A stretch of 64,000 nt of DNA. It comes from Centroberyx gerrardi. Its lineage: Eukaryota > Chordata > Actinopteri > Beryciformes > Berycidae. The translations under genes were made by a program, and so were the position numbers. The notes beneath the pieces are model-generated. The model ran no database searches. It saw only the letters and a program-made list of their open reading frames with translations, and was not told the origin of the DNA. This document shows, one piece after another, positions 25,301-37,574 of this stretch. The stretch is taken from the NCBI RefSeq assembly GCF_048128805.1, contig NC_136008.1:16967572-17031571 (forward strand), in the 5' to 3' direction. The stretch's first letter is position 1, and each line of letters starts with the position of its first letter.

Positions 25301-28225
25301 ATGAAATCTCCACATAGCACACATTAGTTTCAGGATTGGTTATAAGGTCTGATATTGTTTACTGCAAGTTTAAGTAACTTTGAAGATTGTCTGGTCTTTG
25401 GTGCCAGGTGGTGTCACCACCTGTTGTACTCTATAGAAGGTGACATCACCTGGTATCAAAGATTAATAGCAGATGGCCAGTTCAGTATGTTACTTTTCAC
25501 CATGTCAGGCTTCACGACAGATTTGGGTATGGGGTTTAGTTACACAAAATCACACCCACCGGAGACATCCTGTGCCCTAACTTTTTTTTTGTTTAATCAC
25601 TTCTTTAACTTCGAATGATAAATTGATAGAGAAGCCCTTGACGATTAGATATTGGTGTAGATCAATAAAATATGTTCAGCCTTAGGTTTTGGAATGCAAA
25701 TAACGTACATTCCTGTTTTGAAATACTACCTGGTCAAAGGTTATGTGCATGTAAATTATTTAGCTTGTCAAATAAAAATCTCTTTTTTTTTTTTCACTTT
25801 CTGGTACAGGTATTTATTAAAAAAATAAGCACTCTTACTGTTTTGAAATTACACCACTGCATATCTTTGCTGAGTCAATGTTCTAGGAATCAAGAGGTTC
25901 TAAGAGGTATAGACTCCACCGTTACTCATGTATGAGTCTAGGTGTTTATCAGCACCAGACAGGAAAACATTTAAATGTGAGGGTACATTTAACCGAGCCC
26001 TATGATTATACACTTAAGGCTAAAATATAACGCATTCCCATCCAGCACAGGCAAGTTCTCCCCTCCTCATTACTGTGTGACATATACAGTGTCTGACTTG
26101 TCTAGAAAATGCCTCCTTCATTCCTACTCATGTATTATTGCTTCTGTTATGTGATAACAAATAAGTGTATGTAGTACAGTAACTTGGCACATTCTGCTGC
26201 AAAACATACTCTAAATAAAGATGAAAACATATTGTGTTGCGTACCCAATCAAACAAAGATACAATCAGCAGTTTTATAATTCAGCTCTGTTTTTTTTATT
26301 TGTTTCCTTGTTCTGTTTGCATTTCACTAAACTTACTGGGACATTTACAATACAATACAGTAGATTACAGTACCTTTCTGTTAAGGTTAAGGTATGCTAC
26401 AGCAACTTTCACAGGCATTTCTGAGAGAAAACTAAATTGCCTGTCAAAATAATTAAAATGCATAACAAATAGAAAGGGATTCTGAGCTCATTTCTCAAAG
26501 GTGGAAATCTTTACAGTCTTTATGCAACTGACATGTGACACCCAGATGCCTGCTCATTTGCAAGTCTGCAAGACAGCACTCAGGATGTGATCAACCGGCA
26601 GAATAAAGAAACAGGAAAAAGAGTTTACTGCCATCTCTTATGCAAACTTAAAATGCCATTGACCTTCAAAAAAGACCAAAGCCACAGCTTAGTTTTCCCT
26701 TAAAACACACGTGTCCAAGCATTTGCCAGTTTGCCTTAGTTACAGTATATGGAAAGGACAAGAACTCCCATTTATTTCCCCATCTGGATCTCCCTGTTTA
26801 ACCAGTTCCTGTTCCCCTGATCCCGTTCCACTGTACCTCAAAATACACTTGGACAGACAGAGAGAGCACTGTGTCATAGATCTGTATGACATATGCTTTG
26901 CCAGACTTGTTTGCTGTCAGGCAGAGCCAAGACTGATTATTCATATCCCTTAGGCCTGCCGAGGGGGGACCGGCGTTGTGGTTGAAAGTAGGGACAAATA
27001 TAAGGAAGTGGTTTAGGTTATTGAGGTTCAGCGTTTCCTTTATGTGTGGTGTATTTCATGGAAAAACCTTAGCTGAGGCATAGAGGGAAGAGCAGTTGGC
27101 ACCCATTTTGACTTCAAAACAAAATTCCTGACCCCTCCACACCCGTGAGACAAGGGCCCGATTTCCAGTCAGCACCACAGCAAGATCAACAAACCTCTGA
27201 GGTTACAGTATACAACGGATTCCCACTATTTGTTTGCTCTCAGTCTTCATGACAGTGAAACCGGAAACTAGAAGTTTTAACACAACGATGTGCCACCATC
27301 CTGCTTTGGTCCCCTAAGAAAAAAAAAAGAGTTGTGGATTTAGAAAAGCAGTGAGCTCACAGTGTTTTTCTCAACAGCTACGAAAAATACTGGGTGGATT
27401 ACAATGTCACTGTGAGCTATGTCATTAGTTTTTCACTGCCCCAAACATAGACACACATTTTAGTTGAGCCTTTCAGGTCATTGCCCCACCCTCTCAACAG
27501 CTGTAGTGAATAATAAACCCCCCAACTCCAAGTCCCCCCACCACCCTCTACCACCGAAAAACTAAATTCCCCTTAAACCCCCACTAGTTGTTTTACACAC
27601 CCAAATTGGTATTTGTGCGGCACACACATAATTACACGTTTGGTTGGTAAATCAAGAACTATGGCAAATCTTGGTCTCTGAAGGCTTCCCTCAAACTACA
27701 GGCTTGGGATAGCTATTAATATCCACTCCAGACACAAGCAAAATGCTTTGCTTTTACGTTTTGTTAAAAGAGTGCAGAACAATCAATTCAAAAAAATACA
27801 TTTTAGCATAGAAATGCAAACTGCCAGATGAATTGCTCAAGGCAATCATAACAAAATAAAACAGAGTAGCCATCATGTCTAGACTTCAGCTAAAACAGGG
27901 AGGGAATTCAGTGTTACAAATAGGTTTATGTAACAGTACAGTGTAGTTTTTAAGAGTGATGAAGTTAAAAAGACCCACTTATTCAAAATGTTTCCTGTAG
28001 TTACAAAGAATTGTTTTTAGTCCTGGTGTAAAATATCTCCCAGTGGGGAAGTATTCAAATGTTGAATATTTATGTATCCGAGGAAAAGGCAATGATAACA
28101 GAGACATGATTCCTCCTACACAGTCAAATAAGGGTGCTGCTCTGAATTCAAGCAGGGGCTGGGTGTGCAACACATGGACACACACACAGACATGGACTCT
28201 CTCTCGCTTTGTCTCTCTCGCACAT

Positions 28226-28242
28226 ACACACACCCCCCCCCC

Positions 28243-28286
<44 letters not shown>
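28226..28286. repeat. CA microsatellite with embedded C13 run
   Basis: CACATACACACA, then a run of Cs, then about twenty CA units. Confidence 0.95.
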
Positions 28287-28288
<2 letters not shown>

Positions 28289-28403
28289 GGGCTTTACTCT
28301 CCTCCCCCTCACATCTGGTCTATTAGGACACAGGAGTTCCTGTGTGGTGTGTACATTAGCTGGGGAGTTTTTGGTCTTTCCATTATGTTCTAGTGTGCAA
28401 ACC

Positions 28404-28457
28404 ACCCAAACTCTAATTGAAAAGTCTAGTGCTAGACTTTTCAATTAGAGTTTGGGT
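28404..28457. repeat. Perfect 54-bp palindrome (26-bp arms, 2-nt spacer)
   Basis: Positions 28404-28429 are the exact reverse complement of 28432-28457, separated only by TG. No mismatch in the arms. Confidence 0.95.
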
Positions 28458-28714
28458 CAATTTAACACATCTTCAGTGGATTTATACATTTCAAGAATTG
28501 AAAAACTTCCACTGCAAAAGGGCTTTTAAATCCAGTTATGAGAAACGAATTAACTATAAACGAACTAATAAACTATATTGATTGAATTGACCCAAATCAG
28601 CTGTTTTCAACCTTTGTTGTAAAAATGGTTTAGTTTTTGTTACATCCATGTCAGTCCTGTAATAGTGTTGATTAAATTAAGTTTGCACACCTTGATTTTG
28701 TTCCAGCCATATGA

Positions 28715-28838
28715 ACTTAAATATAAAAGAATTACTCAAGCACAATGGTATTCTTGCTTCAACGTCTGTTTTTTTTCCACATATATTGTGAAGAAGTAAG
28801 AGTACCAGTGTGCTCGAGTAATTATTTTATATTTAAGT
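28715..28838. mobile_element. Short MITE-like inverted repeat
   Basis: Left arm 28715-28750 and right arm 28803-28838 are reverse complements over about 36 bp with a few mismatches, separated by about 50 bp. No target duplication was identified. Confidence 0.55.
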
Positions 28839-31800
28839 CCTATAATATTAAGATTGTTATTTTTTTGTGATACTCCAAGTCCAACACAAGCCATGTAAAA
28901 TAGCATAACAAAATGTCCACTAACCATTCATTTTAACAAGTTTGGCCAGCTTTCACCACAATTCCACAAAGCAAGCACCAACCCACTGCCATCTCATGCA
29001 TCCATGTCTGTGTAGTGTGGGAGTAAAATGAACAGTAAGGTGGAACCAAGTGGGAGGAAATGTGACCAGTCAAATTATGATGAAGAGTTCCCCTCCCCAC
29101 TGGACTGTATGTGTTAGGGTAGGGCTTGACTTAGGGGACGAGACTGGTTTGTAATCTCCCCAGCCAACACTCACCCACGTCCATCTTGTTCTGATTACTA
29201 TATTTCCATGTTACTCTCTCTTATACTACACAGGGACCTTGTGCTTCTAGGCTTTGATGCATTTCTGCAGATTGTTTCTCTTGGTGCTATTCAACTGAAA
29301 TACTGTGCGTTATTTGAAGTGGTAAGTTAGAAGTCTTCTCACAATCCACATATGATATTTACATTGCATCTGCTTTCAGCACGCCAGATTGGATTAACAT
29401 TCATTTGAACAACACAAACTCCCTAATGCATGAATTTAGTAGGTATGTTGGGAAGTCACAGTGCCTCCAATAACAATATCTTCTGCTTTGGCTAGTGATT
29501 TTGTTCAAAACAAATGCAGTTTTGACTATATTATTCACAGTGGGAAAACAGTTATAAATTGACACTTCCAATTATTTACCTTGTCTAGATCCAGGTTTAC
29601 TTCAAGGTCTCAGTTTAGAGTACAATTTCAATTTTAGGGACTCGATGAGAACTTGATTGGGAAATAAGAAGTACAAAAAATACCATTGCTACAGGATTGT
29701 ACCATATATTGTATCTATATTTCAAAAGGCAATAGCTGGGGATTACTAGCACAAATTTTAAGTTTAGCTTTGGGGTAGGCATTTGAATTTACTATCTTTT
29801 AAAAGTTTTAGCTGGGCCTAAATCCTCACTCAATCAAAAGTTTTTTGTAATTAATAGACAATGGTTACCTCCTTTAAAGATTATTATGTGTTCATGCAAG
29901 AACTATAATAAAAAACACTTTCTCAATACATTTTTGGAAGCTACATGGTTGTTTGCGAGTCTATTCTGCAATGACCTCTCATGTTAGAAACTAAAAATGG
30001 CACAAAAGTGTCAAGTGTTCAATGAATGCATGGTTCAGTGAATGGTCTAATGGATGAAATTTGCTCCATAGTGAATGAAAATATCCCATCCGATCGACCA
30101 AGAACAGATGTTGCTTTTTTACATTAAGGAATTTATGCAAAATGTTTGTGCCAATAAATTACCGAAAGTTACTGTAAAAGCTGAAATCCATATGTGGGGG
30201 ATTTACTCTTGTGCAAGTGTTTGAATGACAGCCAAGCATCTCAGCAGAGTAGAGAGGAAAGGTTTAATGCTTGATCCGATACACATAACCAGCTCTAATA
30301 CAAACAACGTAACTTCCCTAACACTTGCAGTTTAGTTATTTCACAATCTATCAACATTTCTGAACTCTGCTGGAGATTTGATGTGCAAGATTGCAAAGGG
30401 GATGTTAGATAGATGACAGGAAGACCTGTGCAATGTTAGAACATTCATGTGTACGGGAACGTGATTATCACACAATTTCTTGTAACTCATTTATTTCTTT
30501 TCAGTGTATGTCTTAAACTATATTGCTACTACTACTAATACTAATACTAGCACTAATACTAATAATTTGTTGTAACAGGATTTATTTTTACTCCTGATAT
30601 TAAATGAGGCTGTAATTTTACTTTAGCTTGCAGTGCTGGCTCTACAGAGACACCATAGTTTATGTGTCCAGCTTCAAGTGGACAGTGGCAGCAAGGGAGT
30701 AGCCTACCATTTCAGAAAACTGCTTGGCAACCCTAAATTACTGACAGATGCTGTGACTTTCTTGTAATGTGTTGTAGAGTGAAGAGAGGGGACATTAAAA
30801 ATATGTACATGTCCAGATGTCGATTCAAACAGTCAACACAGAGCAATTACACTTAACCTCAAGCAAGCATGAGCTCAACCCACATAGAGGAAAACATATT
30901 ACACAGTCTTCAGGGCAGAGTGGTTGGTGGCCTTGAGAAGTAGCTTCTGCACTCAGTCAGGTAGTCATTTCAACAACCCACAACTTCTGCATTTAGTTGG
31001 TTGAATACTTGTCTTTGGGGATAGCCCAAAAGACAAAGGCTCTATCATTTGGCTCAACAAAGAAGGCTCAATAGCTTGTATCAGTGTGCATGTGCAGATT
31101 AGCAGGGTTCAGTCAGTCTGTCAGTCCAAGGTGGTATACAGTATGTGTGAGTGTGTGTGAGCCCATGCATGTATGTGTTACAGCCAACTTGTGTAAGTTA
31201 ATGTGGTAAGTGATCGTATCATGTTCATGCTGTAGGCTACTGCATGGCTGATAGACACAAAAACCTCAAATTGAAGCAGGCCAACTTCAAGAAAGTTGAG
31301 TTTCAGGAAATGTTGTAAATACTTTCTGTTGAACAGCAGGACATAAACAACCAACGAGCAAGGGTATAGAAAGGAGATTCAATAGCAACAAGGGGGATCG
31401 TTTTGGTCCCACCTTGATATGAGCAGTGACACCATGAACATTTTGTGGGAAATGTTTGTAACTGCACTAATAGCAGCCTACACAATAGGCTAACTGTGGG
31501 TGCTAACTGATGACTTTCAACACAATCTATTGATTTGTTTTGTTGATATGTTAGATGTATGATAGGTTAAATAAAGGAGAAATAAAATAAATAAAACAAA
31601 TATGCCTCCACGTGTTGTTACACAGCAGCAATGCATTATGGGGCATCTCAGTATGTCTACACAACATACTCAGAAATTCTTTCCACTGGGCATTTTTTGC
31701 TTACAAAAAATCAACATGCTATAGAAGTCAGTGTAAGCTCGTTCGCAAAGTTATTGTTTTGATTCGAAAACTATTACAGAATTCAATGGACGCAGTGTCA

Positions 31801-31952
31801 TTAGAGACAAATGTACGAAGAAAAAAAGAAAAGAAAAAAAAGCTCCAACTTTAAAAATCCTGCATTACATAGGCCTACAACCTGTAACAGGGATGCTTAT
31901 GTGAAAACCCCATTGATTTCCCCACAGAGCAATCGCTTTAGATCCGGATGTC

Positions 31953-31958
31953 TATATA
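31953..31958 (+). promoter_or_regulatory. TATA-like element, receptor copy 1
   Basis: GTCTATATATGGG is conserved in both duplication units, about 310 bp before the first-exon donor. Homology between units stops within about 10 bp downstream and resumes near 32200, so use as the start site is uncertain. Confidence 0.35.
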
Positions 31959-31984
31959 TGGGCAAGGTTGACAGCCTAAATTAC

Positions 31985-32269
31985 GTCAGACTTGGGAGAT
32001 TTTAATCATTAAGATATAAGGAATACTACAATACTGGCATTGATAAGTGAGAAGAACTCTTCTGTAATCGTGCATAGGGTACATTAGATGAGTGCTGACA
32101 CGTCCATTTTTACCCTATTTTTCTCATAGCGGGGAGTGTGCCTTACTGCCTTTCCCCATACAGAAAGGACTAGGCTCTGCACGGACCTATGAGCCGGCTC
32201 GTGCACGAGCTTTCTATGACCACTTAGAACGAGGCTGGTTACGCAGACGTCCCTCCGCCAGAGCGAACG
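31985..32269 (+). other. Predicted 5' UTR exon, receptor copy 1
   Basis: The donor GAACG|GTAGGC at 32269/32270 is conserved in copy 2 (44792/44793). It pairs with the acceptor TTCCAG at 33348-33349, 11 bp before the start codon. The 5' limit is inferred from the TATA-like element. Confidence 0.5.
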
Positions 32270-33360
32270 GTAGGCTGCCTTTACTGTTCTTATTCTAACA
32301 TTTAATGTAGCGAATATTAAACATCTGATGTATGCCTAGATAAACATTTTACCCAGGGATGTGGTGAAGGGAAAACCACCTAAACTCAGTTTGTCCAACT
32401 TTTTACTTTTGCGGAATACAGTTTAGGCTACCATCTTTTAAGGTTGACTTTAACTTCTATCACAGTAGCCTATACATTATGGTGAGTAGTATCAAACCGA
32501 TGTAAGATGTCTCTTAAGATATAGTCTCTGAATGAAAAAAGCATGAACTAATGTTTTGTTTTTTGGGTTGTTTTTTTCTACTTTTCTCCTATTTTGGTAG
32601 TTGATTCCCAGATGAATCACAGATTGGAAGTCATATTATAGTTAACTCGTTTTTTTTATTAATCGCTACATTGACCTTATCAAAAGTTTAGTTCATCAAA
32701 TAGGGTTTTTGTTATGTGCGTGTCTCTAATCCGATGGGAGTTTCATCCCACGACAAGTTGTTGTGCTGTCTGCATGTATTAATAAACCTTGCTCATAAGG
32801 TTGTAAAGGGAAAATTCAAAAACGTTAAGCAATGCAGAAAAACTTATGAAACTGCATAATCATTTTCACCACAGACTGATTTGATTTTTTTTCTTTTTTA
32901 CTCTGTGGGTCGAGAAAGTTAATGAGAAAACATATTCTTAAAAATGTCATTTTCATATTTGTCTTTTTGTCTTTTGTCTTTTGACTTTCTGTTGGTGTAC
33001 AAGATATAAACAACAGAATTACTCGCCTATGAATGTGTCCCCTAATGTGAAATATAGTTACATACCTACTGTGATTGTGAAGAACTGATTTATTTTAAAG
33101 GCCTTTTAAGAAATTGACAGTAGTGGAGCTATAACAAATCATTTCAAATATTGAAAACAGTTTTATATAATGCTTGATTAAAAATAATTTCATTCATTTC
33201 AATTTCGTAAAACAAGTCTCATTTATTATGAAGGAGTGTTACTGACCTCTAGGAGATGATAATAAAATTGCAGGTAGATCATATTACAAAACAGAGAGAG
33301 TTATGATGAGAAACAAAGCAAATATTTATTTTTCATGTTGCTATTCCAGGTCACGAGACA

Positions 33361-34461
33361 ATGATGGAGATTATGGCCACTACTCCTTTCTACCACGAAA
33401 ATTCAACAGACGAGTATGATGACTACGAGCATGCTGAACTCAGACAGTCTCTCAACATCATGTCTCTCATCGTTTACTGCCTGGCCTTTGTGCTTGGGGT
33501 ACTGGGAAACGGAGTGGTCATCTGGGTGACAGGATTCAAAATGAAGAAAACAGTTAACACCATTTGGTTCCTCAATCTGGCGGTGGCTGACTTCCTCTTC
33601 ACAGCGTTCCTGCCCCTGAGTGTGACTTACACAGCTATGGACTTCCACTGGCCCTTCGGCAAATTCATGTGCAAGCTTAACAGCACTGTAAGCTTTCTGA
33701 ACATGTTTGCCAGCGTCTACATTCTGGTGGTCATCAGTGCGGACAGATGTGTGTCTGTGGTGTGGCCAGTCTGGGCCCAGAACCACCGGAGTGTACGCAA
33801 GGCGTCTTGTGTGAGTCTGTGTGTCTGGGTACTGGCTCTGGTTCTCAGCACTCCCTACTTCGTCTTCAGGGACACCGGGGCATCATTTAGCGAAGAGGGC
33901 ATCATTAACTGCTTCAACAACTTTGCCTTTTCTGATGACTACGAAACGCCGGCCATAGTTCAGCTGCGGCAGTTTCGTCATCGGGCCATGACCATTACCC
34001 GCTTCATTCTGGGATTTGTGGTGCCCTTCACTATCATTGTCTCCTGTTATGCTGTGATAATCCATCGTCTTAGGAGGAACCGTTCCCTGGCCAGCCAGTC
34101 AAGCCGTCCCTTCAAAATCATCGCTGCTGTCATCACCACGTTTTTCCTCTGCTGGGCTCCCTATCACATCATGGCTCTGATTGAGATGGTGAACCACATG
34201 GCTGCCGAGTTCAGTGAAACTTTAGACCATGTCACCACCATTGGCATCCCTATAGCCACCAGCCTGGCCTTTCTCAACAGCTGCCTGAACCCCTTGCTGT
34301 ATGTATTCATGGGCCAGGATTTCAAGGATAAAGTTCGCAGATCCATCCTGAAGGTGTTGGAGACTGCCTTCCAGGAAGAGGTGTCTCGATCCAACACCTA
34401 CACAAACTCAGCAGTTATCAGTCGCAGCAAGGAGAAGTCTTTTTCCGATGCTGAGGTGTAG
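33361..34461 (+). CDS. Chemoattractant GPCR of the formyl-peptide/chemerin receptor family, copy 1
   Basis: Intact 366-aa class A receptor in a single coding exon, for the surface of leukocyte-type cells by family precedent. The acidic N-terminus carries an N-glycosylation site (N14). Seven membrane segments lie near 33-57, 67-90, 103-130, 148-166, 211-235, 251-275 and 291-315. Landmarks are GN (49-50), LAVAD (73-77), Cys104/Cys184 for the ECL2 disulfide, DRC (128-130) instead of DRY, CWAP (264-267) and NPLLY (310-314). QNHRSVR, SSRPFK and YVFMGQDF are shared with CMKLR1 and FPRs. The C-terminal LExAxxE...TNS pattern and the has1 neighbourhood favour an FPR relative. Of the FPR1 formyl-peptide contacts Asp106/Arg201/Arg205 as I remember them, only the last is present (Arg214), so the ligand is uncertain. 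A splice acceptor ends 11 bp before the ATG. Confidence 0.9.
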   Translation: MMEIMATTPFYHENSTDEYDDYEHAELRQSLNIMSLIVYCLAFVLGVLGNGVVIWVTGFKMKKTVNTIWFLNLAVADFLFTAFLPLSVTYTAMDFHWPFGKFMCKLNSTVSFLNMFASVYILVVISADRCVSVVWPVWAQNHRSVRKASCVSLCVWVLALVLSTPYFVFRDTGASFSEEGIINCFNNFAFSDDYETPAIVQLRQFRHRAMTITRFILGFVVPFTIIVSCYAVIIHRLRRNRSLASQSSRPFKIIAAVITTFFLCWAPYHIMALIEMVNHMAAEFSETLDHVTTIGIPIATSLAFLNSCLNPLLYVFMGQDFKDKVRRSILKVLETAFQEEVSRSNTYTNSAVISRSKEKSFSDAEV

Positions 34462-34597
34462 GGGTGTCTATGAGATTGACACAAACAATTGTAAATAGCC
34501 AATTACCTTTTTTTTTTTTTTTTTAGCAATTTTTTGTATTGTTTCATACAAGGACCCTTTAAGATATCTGTATGCATTCTCTGAGATTGAAACATTG

Positions 34598-34603
34598 ATT
34601 AAA
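34598..34603 (+). terminator. Candidate polyadenylation signal, receptor copy 1
   Basis: ATTAAA about 137 bp after the stop codon. The same block is present after copy 2 (near 47122). Confidence 0.4.
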
Positions 34604-35682
34604 TATACTGTACCTCAAACAATATATTACTGTAAGAGTTCTGAAAACAACATTGGAAATTTTCAAGGCTGAGTGGTACACATCCACAAAACACATTTTA
34701 GGTTACAGTGTATGAATATCATGCCTGGCACAATAGTACAGTAGTAAGCTAAGTTTAATATAGGCTAAACAATACACATCATCTCTCATCTTGTTTGAAT
34801 TTGCTTGCAAATACAAAATGGCTTGTATAGTGTCTAATCACTTTGCCTAAAACTTGACATCTGTCTACATTTTTTTTTTTTTTTACTTTATGTAAAAAAA
34901 TACCAGATCCACTTATAGAAAGAGTTTTGCTGGGCTGCATTACCACACAGACCTTAATGGTGCCCCTTCTCTATAATCAGTGTTGGCTCCAGTTTGTAAC
35001 AACGCCACTGTTACAAATTACTGATTACTTTCTTAAAATATAATCAGTAATTTTCTGGATTAATCCAACTCAGTAATGCGTCTCTGTTTGTGTCTTTGTC
35101 TCCAAATTCTACACAACATGAAGCTAAACAAACAGCTCATTCACAGTTAATTACAGTAACTTTGAAACCTTAAAAACTAACTAACCCTAACCCTAAAACC
35201 ATTCAAATTGTGCCATAATCTAACAATTTTAATGCCTTATTTCCCTTCAAACACATTGCAGTGATCCAATCACTTACTGAAACAGCTCTAATGTATCTGT
35301 GTTTATTTCATAAACCCCAACGGATTACATTTATCAGATTTGTAATCAGATTGTGCTAATCCCATTATACGTATTCCATTATTCCCTCACTCTCAGATAT
35401 GATCAAACCATTGCCAAAATGTATGACTCTGGTTATGTTGTGTGATATGAGCCTGTCTATATAGTTGTTATTCTACATGTACATGTACAAATACATATAT
35501 ATATATATATATCATGATGATTATTATTATTTTTGTCATTGCTGTTGTTGCCATTGTTGTTATTATTATCATTATTGCTTTTATTAAAATAAGGATTGGA
35601 CTTGAATGTGTTTCCATTCATAATGCACATCCCATAATCACCACATCATGGCAGAAAAGATTGTGCCAGGAATCTCGATTAA

Positions 35683-36400
35683 ATTCAATTCAATTTAATT
35701 TAATGAGTTTTATTGGCATGAAGTACAATTCAATATACATTCCCAAAGCTTTGGTAGTAATCAATAATGATAACACTAATAATAAATAAATAATAAGTAA
35801 TAAATTCCAATAAAATTAAAAGAAACCAGTAGAATAATGGTAATAATAGTTATAACAATATATGTAAAATAGAGAATAGATTAATGTCAATATTAAGTAT
35901 AGAAGAGTAGCCTACACCATAGAAAATGAAGTAAAATCTATCAAATAAAAGAAAATGTAGTGGAGTTTGCTGTTGTATAATATGCAAACAGATTTTTTTT
36001 TCTTTCCTTTACTCATTGTCTCTCAGGTTGTGGCACTGCATTAACTGCTTCACACACACCCATCAATATTCTCAACTTATTCTGTTCATCTAGTGACAAG
36101 AAATAAGGGACTCTGTTGGTGAATTTGTGGAAGTACTGTTCTCTGATCTGTGAGAACTTTTCCCAGTGAAGGAGGAAGTGCATCTTTGTCTCTCTTGCCA
36201 AACAGTGACCAAAGATTTGTGTCTCTTTGGGTAGCCATGTCTTCTTGTGTCTTCCTGTCTCTACTGACAATTTGCCAACCGGTGGTCACTGAGTCTGTAC
36301 TTGGTCAGGATCTGCCTCTGCTTCACGTCTGCCATTTCGTAGTCTCTCTTTAGGGCCATGTAGCATATCATCTCATTTGGGGTTTTAGATTGGTTATTCC
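35683..36400 (-). mobile_element. LINE 3' fragment, absent from duplication unit 2
   Basis: The minus-strand frame ending near 36015 has a His-Phe-Leu-Leu-His-Trp block (CLARETKMHFLLHWEKF), typical of the C-terminal tail after LINE reverse transcriptases. The plus-strand left edge is a run of AATTCAATT units, as expected for the short-repeat 3' tail of an L2-like element read in reverse. Unit 2 lacks the segment: the homologous flank breaks exactly at GGAATCTC (35675, compare 48187). Insertion therefore came after the duplication, or was lost from unit 2. Confidence 0.6.
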
Positions 36401-36462
36401 AATGGTCAAAACAATTTAATTTAATTTGTTCAGTGGTTTGGTTAATTCCAAATTACGTTTGG

Positions 36463-36551
36463 TTTCGGTCAAGCGACCTTCGTCAGGTATCTGGGATCGT
36501 TAGGTATCTGGGATCCAGACTGGATCCCAGATACCCAACGATCCCAGATAC
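36463..36551 (-). other. 31-bp inverted repeat abutting a hammerhead-like core
   Basis: Positions 36487-36517 and 36521-36551 are reverse complements with one mismatch and a 3-nt loop. Directly adjacent, the minus strand reads CTGACGA, a GGTC/GACC stem with GCTT loop, and GAAA (36486-36463). That is the order of the conserved hammerhead-ribozyme core. An extra A lies between CTGACGA and the stem. After GAAA a CCAAA/TTTGG stem is possible but is followed by A, not the expected U. A catalytic ribozyme is therefore doubtful; the hairpin is certain. Confidence 0.45.
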
Positions 36552-37251
36552 GTTGTGTCATTTATTAAATTCTTGCAAAGTGAAGACAGTGTGCGGGAGT
36601 CTACTGATTTATACTTTGTCCTGCACCTCCGATGCACCTGGCGCATACGGTTGTACAAAGATCACCTTTTTGTTTAAGCAGTGCTGCTCTGAAAGTCTAT
36701 GATGTTTGAGGTTGTAAGGCTGGAGAGTTTCTGGACCAGCTAGCATAGTGAACTCTGTTGGGGGTTCAGCTCCTGGGACTGAAGGACTTTATGTTACAGG
36801 GGTTGTTGGGAATTAGATTTTAGATGATATGAACAGGAAGCAGCCAAGTTCGTCTCTACAGGCATTGTTTTGGACTTTTCTCTGGACCCTTAATATCATC
36901 CCACAGAATATGCAGTATAGAATCTTGGGTGTTTGTCCCATTTATTAAAATTTTATTAATTTGATGGGCCCCAGGATTCACTTGCATGTAAGGCCATTTG
37001 AAAAATTATATGGTCAGATATTTTGCACCAGATTTTGAGGGAAATATCTATACTGAACAAGTTTTTTTTTTCTAATTGAGTGTAAGGTCTTTTATGCCTT
37101 CACTGCCAGACCAGAGTTTCCATTAACCCATCTCAAATTGTGCCATAATCTCACTATCTTAATGCTGGATCAATCTTAATCTAACCCTTATTTCCTTTCA
37201 AACACATTTCAGTGATCCAATCACTTACTGAAACAGCTCTAATATATCTGT

Positions 37252-37252
<1 letters not shown>

Positions 37253-37296
<44 letters not shown>
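37253..37296. repeat. (CA)n microsatellite
   Basis: About 21 CA units. The homologous position in unit 2 has a longer CT/CA tract. Confidence 0.95.
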
Positions 37297-37298
<2 letters not shown>

Positions 37299-37574
37299 TC
37301 TCTGACCTAACACTTCTCGATTACCAATTGCCATAACTTCATTATAACTGCCATAAATGCCAAGTGTCCAAACATTGGAGCTACTTCCACGCGCTCTCAT
37401 TACCAGCAGAGGGTGCTGTTCTGCATCTTTAGGTCTATTCCACCACAGGCAGGAAGTGGGTCACTCTGCAGCAGGGATATTATAATCAAAGAGAGTACTA
37501 CATTCACTGTAAAAAAAATTATTGTAATTTTACAGTAAAATACTGGCAATTAAGTTGCCAACAAAGTACTGTAA

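Larger units (their letters stand above)
25301..31727. other. Intergenic stretch, about 6.4 kb
   Basis: No recognisable coding exon on either strand. Contents that can be named are a CA/poly-C microsatellite (28226-28286), a 54-bp palindrome (28404-28457), an inverted repeat (28715-28838) and a small (CTA)n-like run near 30525-30560. Frames across 27979-28448 are microsatellite translations. Confidence 0.6.

Noticed and set aside
27979-28448. Open frames around the CA/poly-C tract
   Set aside because: Same microsatellite artefact, no domain and no splice context.
33403-33786. 127-aa antisense frame, repeated at 45931-46314
   Set aside because: Mirror of the receptor coding exon; duplicated only because the receptor is duplicated.
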